From: Eudorina sp. 2006-703-Eu-15
Taxonomy: Eukaryota > Chlorophyta > Chlorophyceae > Chlamydomonadales > Volvocaceae
Direction: 5' to 3'
Length of the DNA stretch: 64,000 bases
NCBI GenBank assembly: GCA_003117195.1
Contig: BDSI01000093.1
Location: 304,001-368,000, forward strand
The notes below the pieces were generated by a model, which saw only the letters and a list, made by a program, of their open reading frames with translations, was not told where the DNA came from and did no database searches. Position numbers and translations under genes: made by a program. The first letter of the stretch is position 1; every line of letters begins with the position of its first letter. This document shows, in pieces, positions 23,901 through 34,632 of this stretch.

Positions 23901-26900
23901 ATCAATGCACACATACATGTACAAACATTTACTCGCACATCCTTGTGTGATACAATAGATACAACCACCCAGCAGCCAGACCCCCCAGCCAGCAGTCCCT
24001 CCGCCCATCCCTCGCTCGCTCGCGCGCCCGCTCACCAGCAGCTCAAACCTCGAAAACCGATCATCGCACATATTCCCGGAGGCCGCACAGATGTTGGGCT
24101 CAACGTAACCGAATTGCGTCTCCCCAAGCGGACCACCGCCTCCGATCACTCGAATATAGGTCTCCGGGCCGGGAGGAGCTGTTCGTTAGTTCCGTATGTA
24201 CATACACGTGGGGGGCGGGGTGGGGTAAGGGGGGAAGGAGGGGTTGATTTGTGGGTGGCCGTTCCATCCGTGCATTCCCAAGCAAGCAAACAATAGCGTT
24301 AACAAAGAACAAATAAAGCGCGCTGCGTACGTGTTCCTCCGTCCATCCGGGACCTACCACTACTACGCACGTACCCCTCCTGGATGGGCGAGTACGTAAC
24401 CCAAGCAAGTACCCCAAGTACCCCAAGGGAGTCTTGATAATATAATAAGGGACCGCCGCACGCAGCCCTTAACACAACGGCAAATGTTACGCACGTTTCT
24501 TATTTGCGAATCGGCCACCATGCATGAATAAAAATTCAATCTGCCTGTATTGCCTTCGGTCGAAAGCAAGGAAGAGCAGGCTCTATCTACAGGTCGCTAC
24601 GTATCTACATGTTGCTAGCTAGATAGGTACGGCGAAAAGGCCGCGAAGGCGCGCGGTATCATGCAGTCTTCATTCGGACAGCGAGACTCGTGCGCACATC
24701 AACAATGTATATATTAGTACGAGGATGAGTAACCTTGCATTCCGTACGTACGTACGCAGCATCTTGACGGATGGACTTACAAGGGGGAGGGTACGGCGGG
24801 GGCGGGGGCCCGGGTTTCATGGTCGTGTCTGCACGCAGCAGGCAAGTTTTACGGCAGAACCGACATTTGTGCAATATTTGAGATCGCGGGACACGTATAC
24901 AAAGCGAGCGAGCGAGACCGGTCGACACATCAAGGATCTATATATCGCGCGGACGGGCCAGGCTGTGAAGCATGAGACATTTATTTGCTGTAAGGAAGAT
25001 ATGATATGGTACCTTGTAACGGTTACGTACATTCTGATAGGGAATGCAGATACTATTGCATGCAAAACATATATATACTACGACTGCGACTGCAACTACT
25101 ACTACTACTACTACGACGACGACGACGACTACCTACTACAAGCGTGGATTACGGGGGCAAAGACGGGGCCGGACTGCTGCTTACTTGAGCATTCAATGCC
25201 CGCCAACGGCCCGGTCTCATCACATGGAGCCCCTAGACCTCCTGTGATGTAGAAGCACCTCAGAGGGGCGTTTGGCGGAGTGAATAGTGTCCTGATCGAT
25301 ATCGACTGGAGCTTGCGCAGGGTACGCGGGGTTTCTTGTCCGTTACTGTCGCAGTAGATCGATCCAAGCGGGTAGCCATCCGGATTGCTGCATGGAAAAG
25401 CGAAACAAGGACACAAGCAATCTCTTATTAGGCTGTTTGGACTCTTCTGATAAAGTAAAGAGTCCAACGTACGTATGAACAGACATGCGTGCATGTACCC
25501 ATCCTGCTGCCCTCCAGAACCCTACTAGATACAGAAATACCGACCCTCATTTCACATACGTACTTGAGAAAGTTAACTGATGGATTGTTGTACTTCCTGC
25601 CGTACTTGAACGTCAGCAGATTGCACATTTCCTGGGTGCAGAGTGTGAGCGTACCCGGAGTCGATAGAGTCGACGGGAGGGATCGAGGGGAGATGCTAAA
25701 CGCGCAAAATAAAGGTGACGGTGCGCTGAGCGAGGGCAGGTGGAGGGCGGGGTTCGCGCGGGTGTGTGAGACAAACAAAATCGGGCCGCATGGGCCTCAA
25801 AACCCAGAAATCGGGCCCCAAACAAAGCCAAGATGACGAGCAAAGCGCGGGGTAGGTGCATTGAAAGTCGGCGCTGGCTTTCGTTATTTTACGTATGGAT
25901 GGTGCACCGAGCTCATCTATCTATATCATCCATGCAGCAGCAGCTAGCCGCAAATCGTGGGACCGCGCGCTCTTCGACCGCCCTATCTAGCTATCAAGTT
26001 AATCAAGTGGATGGGGGCCAGCACGCATGGCCTACCAGCCACACACTCCGTCCGTCCGTTGCACAAACGTAACATTACATTAATAAATATCTTGCACCGC
26101 AGCCACGCACACATACACACATATATATAATATACATACGCACCACGGCATTCTTCTCGGTGAAGCCGGCGTCGCACACGGTCCTGCCTGCCACCTCCAG
26201 TCGGCCCCGGACCCCGCTGCTGCTGCTGCTGCCTACCAGCTTGATACCGTTACCCTCTCCTGTACGTAATAACAAGGGACATACACGGACACGGACGGGT
26301 GGCGATCGATCTATCCAGCTATATACGGAGCAAAGCGGAGCTAACGCAGCAAGCAATGCAAGAACGGATGGATGACGGACGCCACTATACATACATCACA
26401 CAGCTGAACTAGCTGGACAGCCAGCAGCATGCAGCAGACAACCCAAATCGACAGTAGGTACATTAAGTGGCAGAAGGGAGTAGGGATTGCAGGTTACACA
26501 GCGGGTAGTTTCGAATCGTCGCATTCAAACAAGCCACTGATACTTCCTACGTACACGATAATATGTACGCTTGCTTGCATACGTGGCGCTTCGTCTGGCT
26601 TTACTGGCTTATTTCCAAGCAACTTACGGATATATGTGGATGCCGGTGGAGAGCGCCGGAGTGGTGGTGGTTGATTGGTATCAGCATTCAGCGGCGGCAG
26701 TGGCGGCTTTGCAGCAGGGCGCGGTGGTGACTTTGCAGTGGTGCGTGGTGGTGGCTTTGCAGTGGTGCGCGGTGGTGGCTTCGCAGCGGCCTCGAACGGC
26801 GGCGGCGATTTTGTTACCGTCTTGGGCGCTGCACGTGGTTGAGGAGGCTGCCGCCCGGTTGTGATGGGGCTCGTGGATGGCGGTTTGGACGTCCTGGGTG

Positions 26901-27409
26901 GCGGTGATGCTAGCGATACAGATATGCCTGCGTGTTGGTGAAACATTTACGAACGGACGCAGCAGGCAACGAGACTAATGAGACATAGAGAACCAGATAC
27001 AAAGTACATGTTCGTGATGATGAGGGGCTTATTACATATATTGTTTGAATGCGTCCTTGCTGTAATGTGGTAATGTGGCAACAGCAGGTCCTGTCGAAGC
27101 AACAGCTAGCAGCCATGCCACCTCATCGTCGGCCACAAGCAGCTCGATTCTGTAACGATTAATAATAATAATAAACTCATAAATTATTGAAACTGCTACA
27201 TGTTAAGTGTGCGAGGAATCAGTTGTAATCAGCGAGTAAGCAAGGTTAGCAAGTAAGCCCGCAATCAAATTATCCGTAGTATATGACTCGCCTTGCTTCA
27301 ATACATTTTCAGCTATTTCCCAAACAAACGCGCGCTATGCACGTAAGTTACCTGTGCAGAGCAAAGATCCGCATATGAGCAGGGCGAGGAAGGTCGTCTG
27401 GGCTCTCAT
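20926..27409 (-). CDS. Secreted two-SRCR-domain protein (paralogue C), partly uncertain 3' exons
   Basis: Well-supported exons: 27352-27409, 26628-26927, 26144-26259, 25564-25631, 25185-25387, 24781-24828, 24036-24178, 23458-23562, 21820-21938. Signal peptide MRAQTTFLALLICGSLLCT; residues 20-119 form a Pro/Arg-rich stalk with RTTAKPPP repeats; SRCR1 about 120-248 (NGIKLVG, GRLEVAGRTVCDAGF, CNLLTFKYGRKYNNP, DETGPLAGIECSS); linker KPGPPPPPYPPP; SRCR2 from about 265 (TYIRVIGG, YVEPNICAA, KVWAPLCAPIDQNGDGG, DFRASSYDAWVTITG). The first SRCR exon is shorter than in A and B and lacks the loop before the Cys. Exon 9 is unclear. A related coding stretch (IIEEYF block, about 22583-22691) has the expected position but the wrong splice phase. 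The terminal exon (about 20926-21024, CVWNDGSISVS to a TAG) is unlike the TPCP tails of A and B and is a guess. The gene may be intact but diverged, or decaying at its 3' end. Confidence 0.72.
22128..22158 (+). repeat. Dispersed module, copy in gene C intron 9
   Basis: Reads GATGACCCGCGGGGTCCACT GTAACATTAAC. Same orientation and same intron as the copies in A and B. Confidence 0.55.
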
Positions 27410-28110
27410 AGCTCTGCCGTCTTTGTTGTTGATGAATTAAACAATTACTCTACAGATGCGATACGGCTGATGAAGTTACAAAATGCATGCACACCCGTCA
27501 CCTAGTTGTATTCATCCGGCGAACGAACGCGACGGAATCGTTAATTGACCTGCTGCAAATAAATTGCGTATGTAACGACGACAACTAAAGGTTGCAAGAA
27601 AGGTATGCTACATGCAAGCAACTTGTACGCGGATCCTTTATTTATGTTGCCAGGTGCTACGTACGTTGACGTACGTGTCGGGCATGTGGCGGGCCTACAT
27701 GTCACCTACCGCTCCCGTTCGCTCGTACGTCAGTCCTTGTAGTCCTCGTGTCATAGGGCATCGCAGGCAAAATCAAGCAATCAATTAATAGCGGCGGGCG
27801 TGCATTACAACATGCACCGACGGTATAGCTGCGTTGACAGGTTTGGACCTCGCTTACTCCCTGCGTGCAATGATGGAGCGCAAACAATAACGCTGCCATA
27901 AACATCAGCAATAGACTTCATTTGTCAATGATTGCAACAAAGGAACGCCTGGCTCAGCCCGCCGCGGGCAGTAGTGCGCGGCGCGCAGAGTGTTCTCAGT
28001 GTTCTTGTTCAGGCTCTTCGGCCTTTGGTGGGGAGCCCCAGCAGGCCATCCATTTAGGCCATACTCGCTACGTACCCTCATTCCAATGTCCATGCATACC
28101 AGAATAGAAG
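27410..28110 (-). promoter_or_regulatory. Upstream region of gene C, duplicated at 31122-32215
   Basis: The signal-peptide exon and its upstream DNA match 31067-32215 in the same order: TTGACCTGCTGCAA, GTTGACGTAC with GGCGGGC, then GAGCCCCAGCAGGC in plus-strand terms. It should contain the gene C promoter, but I cannot point to a TATA box or a start site. Confidence 0.45.
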
Positions 28111-28379
28111 CAGTTGGAGTACGGTTCGTTTTGAGGACGTTTACGAATGCTGAGGATGCCTCTGGAGTACCAGTAAGTACGTTCTCAAGCGCGTTCTTCA
28201 GCGTTCTGCAACAGCGAGGACTTTCCTAAGAACGAACGTGTACTTAACAAAAGCTAGAGGCAGATAGGCATGCTTACGGGCAGTACTTCCCGAAGGAATA
28301 ATGCGCCAGCATTCCCATACGATTGACATCCAGTGCTTGTTAAACAGACACGGTTCGTTGCAGCCCCCCCCCCCCCCGT

Positions 28380-28920
28380 CTCTCTGGGTTTCGAACTAGC
28401 GGTCCCAGTACTCGCGACACTCACCGCGCCAAGCAGCGACGACGCTGCCGCTTCTGCCCTTGATCTGGGCCATCACCGCCGCCAACGGCCCGACGACCGT
28501 CAACCCCGCCTCGCACCTCGCTCGCACGCTCCGCCTTAGTTCCTGCGACAAATTGTCGCCATCGCTTGAGCGCACCGACAGCAGAGTACGGGTCCTTACT
28601 TCATTATTCGTTGTTCGTGCGCGCGCGCGCGCATTCCGTCATCGGCCCGACCCGACCAAAGTTGCCATTGATGCTGCTGCTGTGCCGCTGGCGAGCGATC
28701 GACAGTGCGCTACGTGGACCCTGAAGCGGCGGCGGTTATCTTACATGCTGGCTAGCTCGCTTAGTTCTTCCGGCTGCGCTAGCTGCGGTGCGCTGTCTTC
28801 AACGGCGGTGTGTTGGGATCAATTTGCGACATGCCCGGTTGCTGCTGTAGTTGCTGCTGGTAATAAGGGCATCGAGTGATGGAAGCACGCATCGCCTCCA
28901 GACACGCTTACTTGGGCTTA
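28380..28920 (-). other. GC-rich coding-like island, unresolved
   Basis: Unlike its surroundings this stretch is GC-rich. On the minus strand it shows open segments next to good splice sites: about 28430-28580 ends before a GTGAGT donor and would read SQELRRSVRARCEAG and onward. A Gln-rich piece at about 28790-28860 reads QQLQQQPGMSQIDPN. A poly-C run lies at 28367-28378. The pieces do not join in one frame, I recognise no domain, and several frames are open because of the base composition. It could be a decayed gene or part of a mobile element. Confidence 0.25.
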
Positions 28921-29070
28921 GCGGTGCATTCAAGAGTAACCTTTCTTTTCTTCGCTTTCAATACCGAGCGATCTGCCGACGTCCATCGATGTCGGAGAGC
29001 GAGCACTACGTAGCGCTGTCAGGGTGGCTAGGGCGGCGGGATGCCACGCAGGGAGGCGGCGGGTGCCAGG

Positions 29071-29306
29071 CAGGGTGGCTATCTTAAGATATGAATATAT
29101 ATTCGGCCGAAAATCTTGAGTTTTGATAGATACTTTCCCTCGGGAGAAAAATGAGGTTTTAAATACCCATGGCCTCTCGCGCGGGGAAAAGCCCCCTTGA
29201 GTAGATAAAATGCCGGCAAAAGCTCCCTCCGACAGATACTTTCAGCACGATTGGGCAAGGAGTATCTCCGGCCGTAGATACTCTGCAAAATAAGATAGCC
29301 ACCCTG
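29071..29306. mobile_element. TIR element of family 2 (CAGGGTGGCTATCTTA), 236 bp
   Basis: Starts CAGGGTGGCTATCTTAAGAT and ends TAAGATAGCCACCCTG, a 16-bp perfect inverted terminal repeat. Internal AGATACT and ATATTCGGCCG motifs match the copy at 20381-20820. Non-coding. Confidence 0.8.
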
Positions 29307-29414
29307 CTGTCTCGCACTGCCAGCAGGGCGGGTGCCTGGGCGGTTGCGGTTGTGCATAATCACGTCCTACGTATACATGTAGATAGCTAGGCTGACAGTA
29401 GTTCGCATACTGCG

Positions 29415-29604
29415 GGCGGGGGCCTGCACAACCCAAAGGCAAAGAGACCGTTTTGTTGCCTACCTGCTCATGACTGCTGCGTGGCTGGGGGGGCTGCGGT
29501 GGCCGGCCGGCCGGGGCCACCGCAGCCCCCCCAGCCACGCAGCAGTCATGAGCAGGTAGGCAACAAAACGGTCTCTTTGCCTTTGGGTTGTGCAGGCCCC
29601 CGCC
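29415..29604. repeat. Near-perfect 190-bp palindrome with about 90-bp arms
   Basis: The left arm runs GGCGGGGGCCTGCACAACCC ... CTGCGGTGGCC and the right arm is its reverse complement, ending GCAGGCCCCCGCC. I see no mismatch in the arms; only about 10 GC-rich bases (GGCCGG type) form the loop. A transcript from either strand would make a long perfect hairpin, as for a miRNA/siRNA precursor or a recent fold-back duplication. Confidence 0.9.
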
Positions 29605-29780
29605 TATATATATGTGCCGATTGATCTTTCCATTCCTACATACACGGCCGGCCCTCGCTGCTGGCGGGGGCGGCACGGCAGTCCCAGATAATGTATCGGT
29701 TCAATTAGGGGAACGGAGGAGTAGGGCCACCGACCACGCACCGGACCATCCACCCAGGCCCATGTTGATTATTATTATCA

Positions 29781-29812
29781 AGGATGTTGCAGCGGACCCC
29801 GCGGGTCATCGG
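29781..29812 (-). repeat. Dispersed module, inverted intergenic copy
   Basis: On the minus strand reads GATGACCCGCGGGGTCCGCT GCAACATCC, matching the module copies in the SRCR introns. Confidence 0.55.
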
Positions 29813-30831
29813 TGGGTGATAGCCATCGATCGGCGACACCTTCGGCTTCGGCTGTCGGGCTTCGGCTTCGGAAGGACTGGCGGCGGCGGGCCGCCCAACG
29901 ACATACAAGCACCCATCGCCTGGCGCCACATGCAGCGAGCGAGCGAGCGAGCGAGCGTCCGCCGGTCGTCTTCGACTGTATGTATACACCGTATTTGTCT
30001 CGTTTTCGCAGCGAGAACGAACACCTCCGACGACCACAAGCTAGCGCGCTATTGAATGCCCCAGCCATGCCTGGACGGAGGCCGGCGCGCGGACCTATAT
30101 ATGTATAGATGCCAGCAGCAGCTTCGCGCGTACATGAGCTACGCGGGTAGCGACGTATATATGTAGCTATGTAGGTAGCTAGCTACGTGCGTAGGTAGCA
30201 ACGTAGGTAGCTGTTCGTCATCTATCCGCATACATCGATGTATGCGGCCGCGTCGCACCACGCACCACCGCCGTCATCAGAACCACTCCGCGCGCACCCG
30301 GAAAGGTGTGTACAGCCGGTGGCTGATGAAAAGGTTTCGGATATATACGTAAGAAGCAAGCAAGCACGTACGCACTCGACAGCATGCAACTTGTCCATTT
30401 TGTTCTCTTGAAACCGATGCACGACATTAACGACATACATACGTACTTGTTACAACAACAGACAAAATCTATCTCGTTGCCTCAAACCCGGTTGCCCCAA
30501 ATAACATTCACAGAGCTCGCTAGCTAGTACTTCCTATCGAATAGACGGAGGTGAGCTCGTACGTAGATAGACGAGCGACATGCGCTTGCTACGCTTGCTT
30601 ACAGATGATGTAAGCTACCGTAGAGGGCGGGCTCGCCCGCGCGCTACGTTGATCATTATAGCTATAACTACAATAACTTTCCTTTTGCTTGATATACCGG
30701 AAACACCATCGACGCCAGGTTGCATGTGCGTGGGATCGATACAAGTAGTGATCATGAATACTTTGGCCCCCCACGCATTCATGCATGCATGGATGCTTCC
30801 AAATAAATCATCACCACTTCACGCCAGGGTG

Positions 30832-30868
30832 GCCTGCATGTCTTCACAGGCAGTGAAGACATGCAGGC
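30832..30868. repeat. Short perfect hairpin, 16-bp arms
   Basis: GCCTGCATGTCTTCAC, five bases, then GTGAAGACATGCAGGC. Perfect arms, about 200 bp downstream (in minus-strand direction) of the relic signal-peptide exon. Confidence 0.85.
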
Positions 30869-31066
30869 GCGAACCGCACGTAGTCAACGTTATGTTGCAA
30901 CATCGATGAATGCTCGCAGCGATGAAGCAAGAGCTCAGGGCTTCGTTATACTACCGCCGTGCGTGCACTTGCTCGGTTGTCCATAGTGCGTGTCTGCTAA
31001 ATCACCTTGTTTGCGCGATTAATAATAAAACGTTACATACAAAAATACACATGGTATGTAAAATAC

Positions 31067-31121
31067 CTGTGCAGAGCAAAGACCCGCACACGAGCAGGAC
31101 GAGGACGGCCTGGGCTTTCAT
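31067..31121 (-). pseudogene. Relic signal-peptide exon of a fourth SRCR-family gene
   Basis: Reads MKAQAVLVLLVCGSLLCT and ends in phase 1 before a GTATTTTA donor. It is clearly homologous to exon 1 of gene C (MRAQTTFLALLICGSLLCT) in sequence, length and phase. None of the later exons (Pro-rich stalk, SRCR blocks) can be found between here and gene C's upstream region, so the copy is most likely a 5' fragment left by the duplication. It could be transcribed, since about 1.1 kb of upstream DNA was copied with it. Confidence 0.55.
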
Positions 31122-32215
31122 AGTTCTTTGCAGTTGCTCAGAAATGCATCATATAACTGAGAAAAATGAAATTATTTTGGACAACGAGCGAAAGTATGTA
31201 TGTACTACTGTTGTAGCCGCATTCAGGCGACGACGGAAGCGCGCGTAGGCAATTTGCTTGACCTGCTGCAATTTACGATTGTGTGATTATGACAACATTA
31301 AATTTCCGTTGTAGTACTTTGCTATATGCGTTGACGTACCTGGCATACCTGGCGGGCATACATGTGTGTCATCGCGCGCTCAATGTATGTGGGTCAGGTC
31401 AGGTGTCACTACCGCGGTTAGCCGGTTTGAGGTCCTGGGTTCGAGTCCCAGGGTGACCCCCGACATTGTTCGGGAGCATGAGATTATGGCTAGCTGCTGA
31501 GATGTGGAGTTGAGATCACAGTTGATGGATTGAGATTCGCACGCTAGATCGGTGGCGATTGCTGAACCCTCTGTCTCTACGGATGTGCGGGTGAATGGAT
31601 GAGGTGGGATCCTTAGTTGGCAGGATCAACCGCCATGGACCCTCGGTTCGTATGACGTAGGTTCGGTGTGATGATGGTTGAAGGTGTCCTATAGCATCAT
31701 AAAAAACCGCGACATAAATCCTTAGACAGGGCCGGGAAGCCTATCCACACTGTAACGGTACTACTACAATGTATGGCGGGCTCGCGCGCGTGCGCTGCTG
31801 CAGCAACAGCAGCATTCCAGCAGCTACATACTTCGGCAGCTGCGGAAGGATGGAAGGCTCCGTCCTGACAATGCTTGTTTGATTTATTTGAAGGCATCGC
31901 AAGCAAAGCAAGCAAGCAAGCAAGCATGCAATCAAGTAAGTGGCGGCGGGCGTACACTGTATGTATGGCAGCGGAGCGCAAGTAATAAAAGCATTGCATT
32001 AAATATCAATGTTAGATTTATTTAGTCCATATTATAGACATAAGTAGCTGGTCCATCAAGGAAAAACCTGGCTCTTCCCGCCGGCGCCAGTGCGCGGCGG
32101 CGCGCGCGCGAAATGTCGGGTCCTGTTCAGGCCATATATCATTTCGCTCGTTCGTTGGTAGTGAGCCCCAGCAGGCCCGCAGCCAGCAGCATATGTTACC
32201 CATTTACGTACGTAA
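31122..32215 (-). repeat. Duplicated 5' flank, second copy of 27410-28110
   Basis: Shares blocks with the gene C upstream DNA in the same order and orientation, ending near GAGCCCCAGCAGGCCCGCAG. It is longer than the gene C copy because a SINE-like insert (about 31391-31700) interrupts it. Confidence 0.6.
31391..31769 (+). mobile_element. tRNA-related SINE-like insert
   Basis: Starts GGGTCAGGTCAGGTGTCACT; a perfect T-arm (CTGGG, TTCGAGT, CCCAG) includes the pol III B box GGTTCGAGTCC (31438-31448), and GGTGACCC follows. The D and anticodon arms do not fold, so this is not a tRNA gene. About 240 bp of unique sequence follow, then an A-rich run (about 31700) and the 65-bp repeat also found at 6089-6158. 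It interrupts the duplicated flank, which supports an insertion. Confidence 0.45.
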
Positions 32216-32420
32216 ACCAAGCGATTAATAATAAGAGTAAATCGCACGAGCGAGACTAGATAACAACACCGTGCATCAGATCGATGCATGCATGAATTGA
32301 TGACAGGTAAACACGTACTATGGCGGCCTGAAGAAACCTGCGTATGTAGCCACAAAAGCTACATGAAGCAAGGCGGGCAGCAGGCATAGTCAACCGGTGC
32401 TGCTGCCACGCTCTATCTAC

Positions 32421-32964
32421 CGTACTGCCTATATTTATTTGCGAAATAAATAATTGTTTATTTACGACCTCGCTTCAAGCTCCGAAACAGTTGCCGGGGG
32501 TACCTCGTAAAAAATTAGAGCGAGATTGTAAACAAATACGTTGACAGCCTCGTACAAATAGATTAATCCGTGTAAGCACACCGACGACATGCGAGGTGCT
32601 TTGATTTAAAATCCTCTCCTGCTGCACACTCCCTACGGTCAACGCCAGGTCACAGGAAGCCGCCCGCGCGAGCTTGCTTGTGCCTGCCTGTGACACGCAG
32701 GTCCGGGGTTGCACCACCTTTGGTACTGCGCTACATGCGCTCGCGTCTGTTCCTGCTGGCACAACAACCTGGAGGGCACATCAACCTGGAAGGGTGAAAT
32801 TTGTTTTACGTCCGGGGTGCCTCGTAAAACATTACAGTTCCTAGAAACATTTGGAAGCACGCCTCGCAAATAATAATTAAAGCTTCTAACTTAAAAAAAT
32901 AATTATTTATTTTCGGTCCTCGCAACAAAATTACATATGCTTGCAAATAATAAGAGGTAGTACG
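32421..32964. mobile_element. TIR element of family 3, copy 1 (544 bp)
   Basis: Ends CGTACTGCC ... GGTAGTACG; the interior is dominated by repeats of CCTCGCAAA/CCTCGTAAA and contains TGCCTGCCTGTGACA and GGTTGCACCACCTTTGGTAC. It aligns over its whole length with 34633-35129. Non-coding; no clear target-site duplication. Confidence 0.7.
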
Positions 32965-33121
32965 TTAGATGATATCCATGCATTATTCACCACGACAGCA
33001 GAAGCACAACGCACGCGCCGCGAGGTATATATGTATATATGGCGGAAGGTAGTTTAAATGGCGGCAGGTTTCCTTTGTAGCGTTTACTTTGTTTACGTAC
33101 CGAATGATTAAACGGGCACGC

Positions 33122-33195
33122 CAGCAGACAGGGACCTCCGTCACCACGTTCGGAGTAGTGTCAGGGACGACAGGAACCTTTACGTGGATGTGCAT
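33122..33195 (-). other. Orphan coding-like exon, unrecognised
   Basis: Opens with an ATG (MHIHVKVPVVPDTTPNVVTE and onward) and runs in frame to a consensus GTACGTAA donor near 33120. It has the codon character of the SRCR-cluster exons but matches none of them, and no partner exon was found. It could be a first exon of a lost gene or a chance frame. Confidence 0.2.
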
Positions 33196-34632
33196 GGGGG
33201 GATTTTAATTGTTTTTGTCATGTGAACCATCATTACCGTTATCACGAGATAGCTTAGTAAATGAACGTTTTTGTGGTTACCCCGCATTACTGCTGAGTTA
33301 ACTGAGCCTTCAAAACCTACCTCGCGCGTCAGGTGACCTATAAGCTAGCTGCGTAAGCTGCGTTATGACTAACATAAACTGGTACGTACCTGCTGTATGT
33401 ATGTAATACCTGATCAGGTACGTACTCCACACATACAGGTGACATCTTACATATGTTGGTTTTCTGTCTTCAGGTAGAATAATTTGTATACAAGCCGCCG
33501 CCGGGTGATGACAGCCATGCATCGATACGTTTTCATAAACTGCTGCTGCGTCCTTCGCTGACGGAGTAAGCGGCGGAGGGGACTACTCAGGACAACCCCC
33601 CCCCCCTTGAGGTTTAGTGCGTGTCCCATCCAGTATGATCATTGTTTTAATTACGCGCACATGTCTTGATAACGCACGCATACAGTACATACACGTAGGC
33701 TTCCATGCTTGCGGTCAGTTGAACATACATACACACACATATATACACACATACACATATATACACACACCTGCATGCGCATCTATCTATCAGATAGAGT
33801 TAGGAGAAGTAGGCCGCTGGTCGAGTGCGGAACCCATCCGTGGTGCAGGTAGCGAAGGATAGCAGGCAGTACAGGCAGGGACAGGCAGGTCATCGATTCA
33901 GCAGACGTCCCGATCGCTCGCTGCTATCTAGAATAACAATAATAAAATAATATTACGCCGGGCGTCACCCTGGCGTGTGTTAAGGGGACAGAGACGATGA
34001 GGAGCATTAGAGCCTATACGCGCCCTCACCGGCCGTGAGTCAAAGAGTCCCATGCTAGCCCACCCCGGTGCGTTCGTGGGCGGTGTGTGGATGGGGTAAC
34101 GGGGTTTCGCTCCAGCACCCGTCGGCGGGTCTTGGTCGTGTAGGCGGGCGCAGCTACCTAGCTGAAGCCAGAAGCAACTTACGTACATGAGCTCATACGT
34201 CACGGTCACGTGCATGCGCACACGGGGCGGGACAGATTGCGGGGCGTTGCGGTTGTGGCCGTAGAATCCTAAGCTTTTGCTTGGCTGTGCGTGGATGGCT
34301 GCTGGACCTTACTTCCCATAGTCTTCCCGCCGGTTGCGGGCGGCCCGCCGTGCATGCTGTGCAGCGAGCTGATACCAACCCGCCACACAATAACATTTCG
34401 GTGTCCCCCGGCCCCTTGCCTTATTGTATCACGTTCACTGCTCCTACCGCGCGGCCACCAGTTCACAACCTAGTAAACCTGGTGTTCCCTATATATAAAT
34501 CGCAATACCGACTATATAGCAATAATACGACTAATTATATATAGTAACAATGATAGGGCTGATAATGATAACAAGATAATACAAACAAAGCAACAATAAT
34601 AGTAACAACCATAATACTAACAATAATAGTAC

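Noticed and set aside
31391..31460. Functional tRNA gene
   Set aside because: Only the T-arm folds; D and anticodon arms are not formed.
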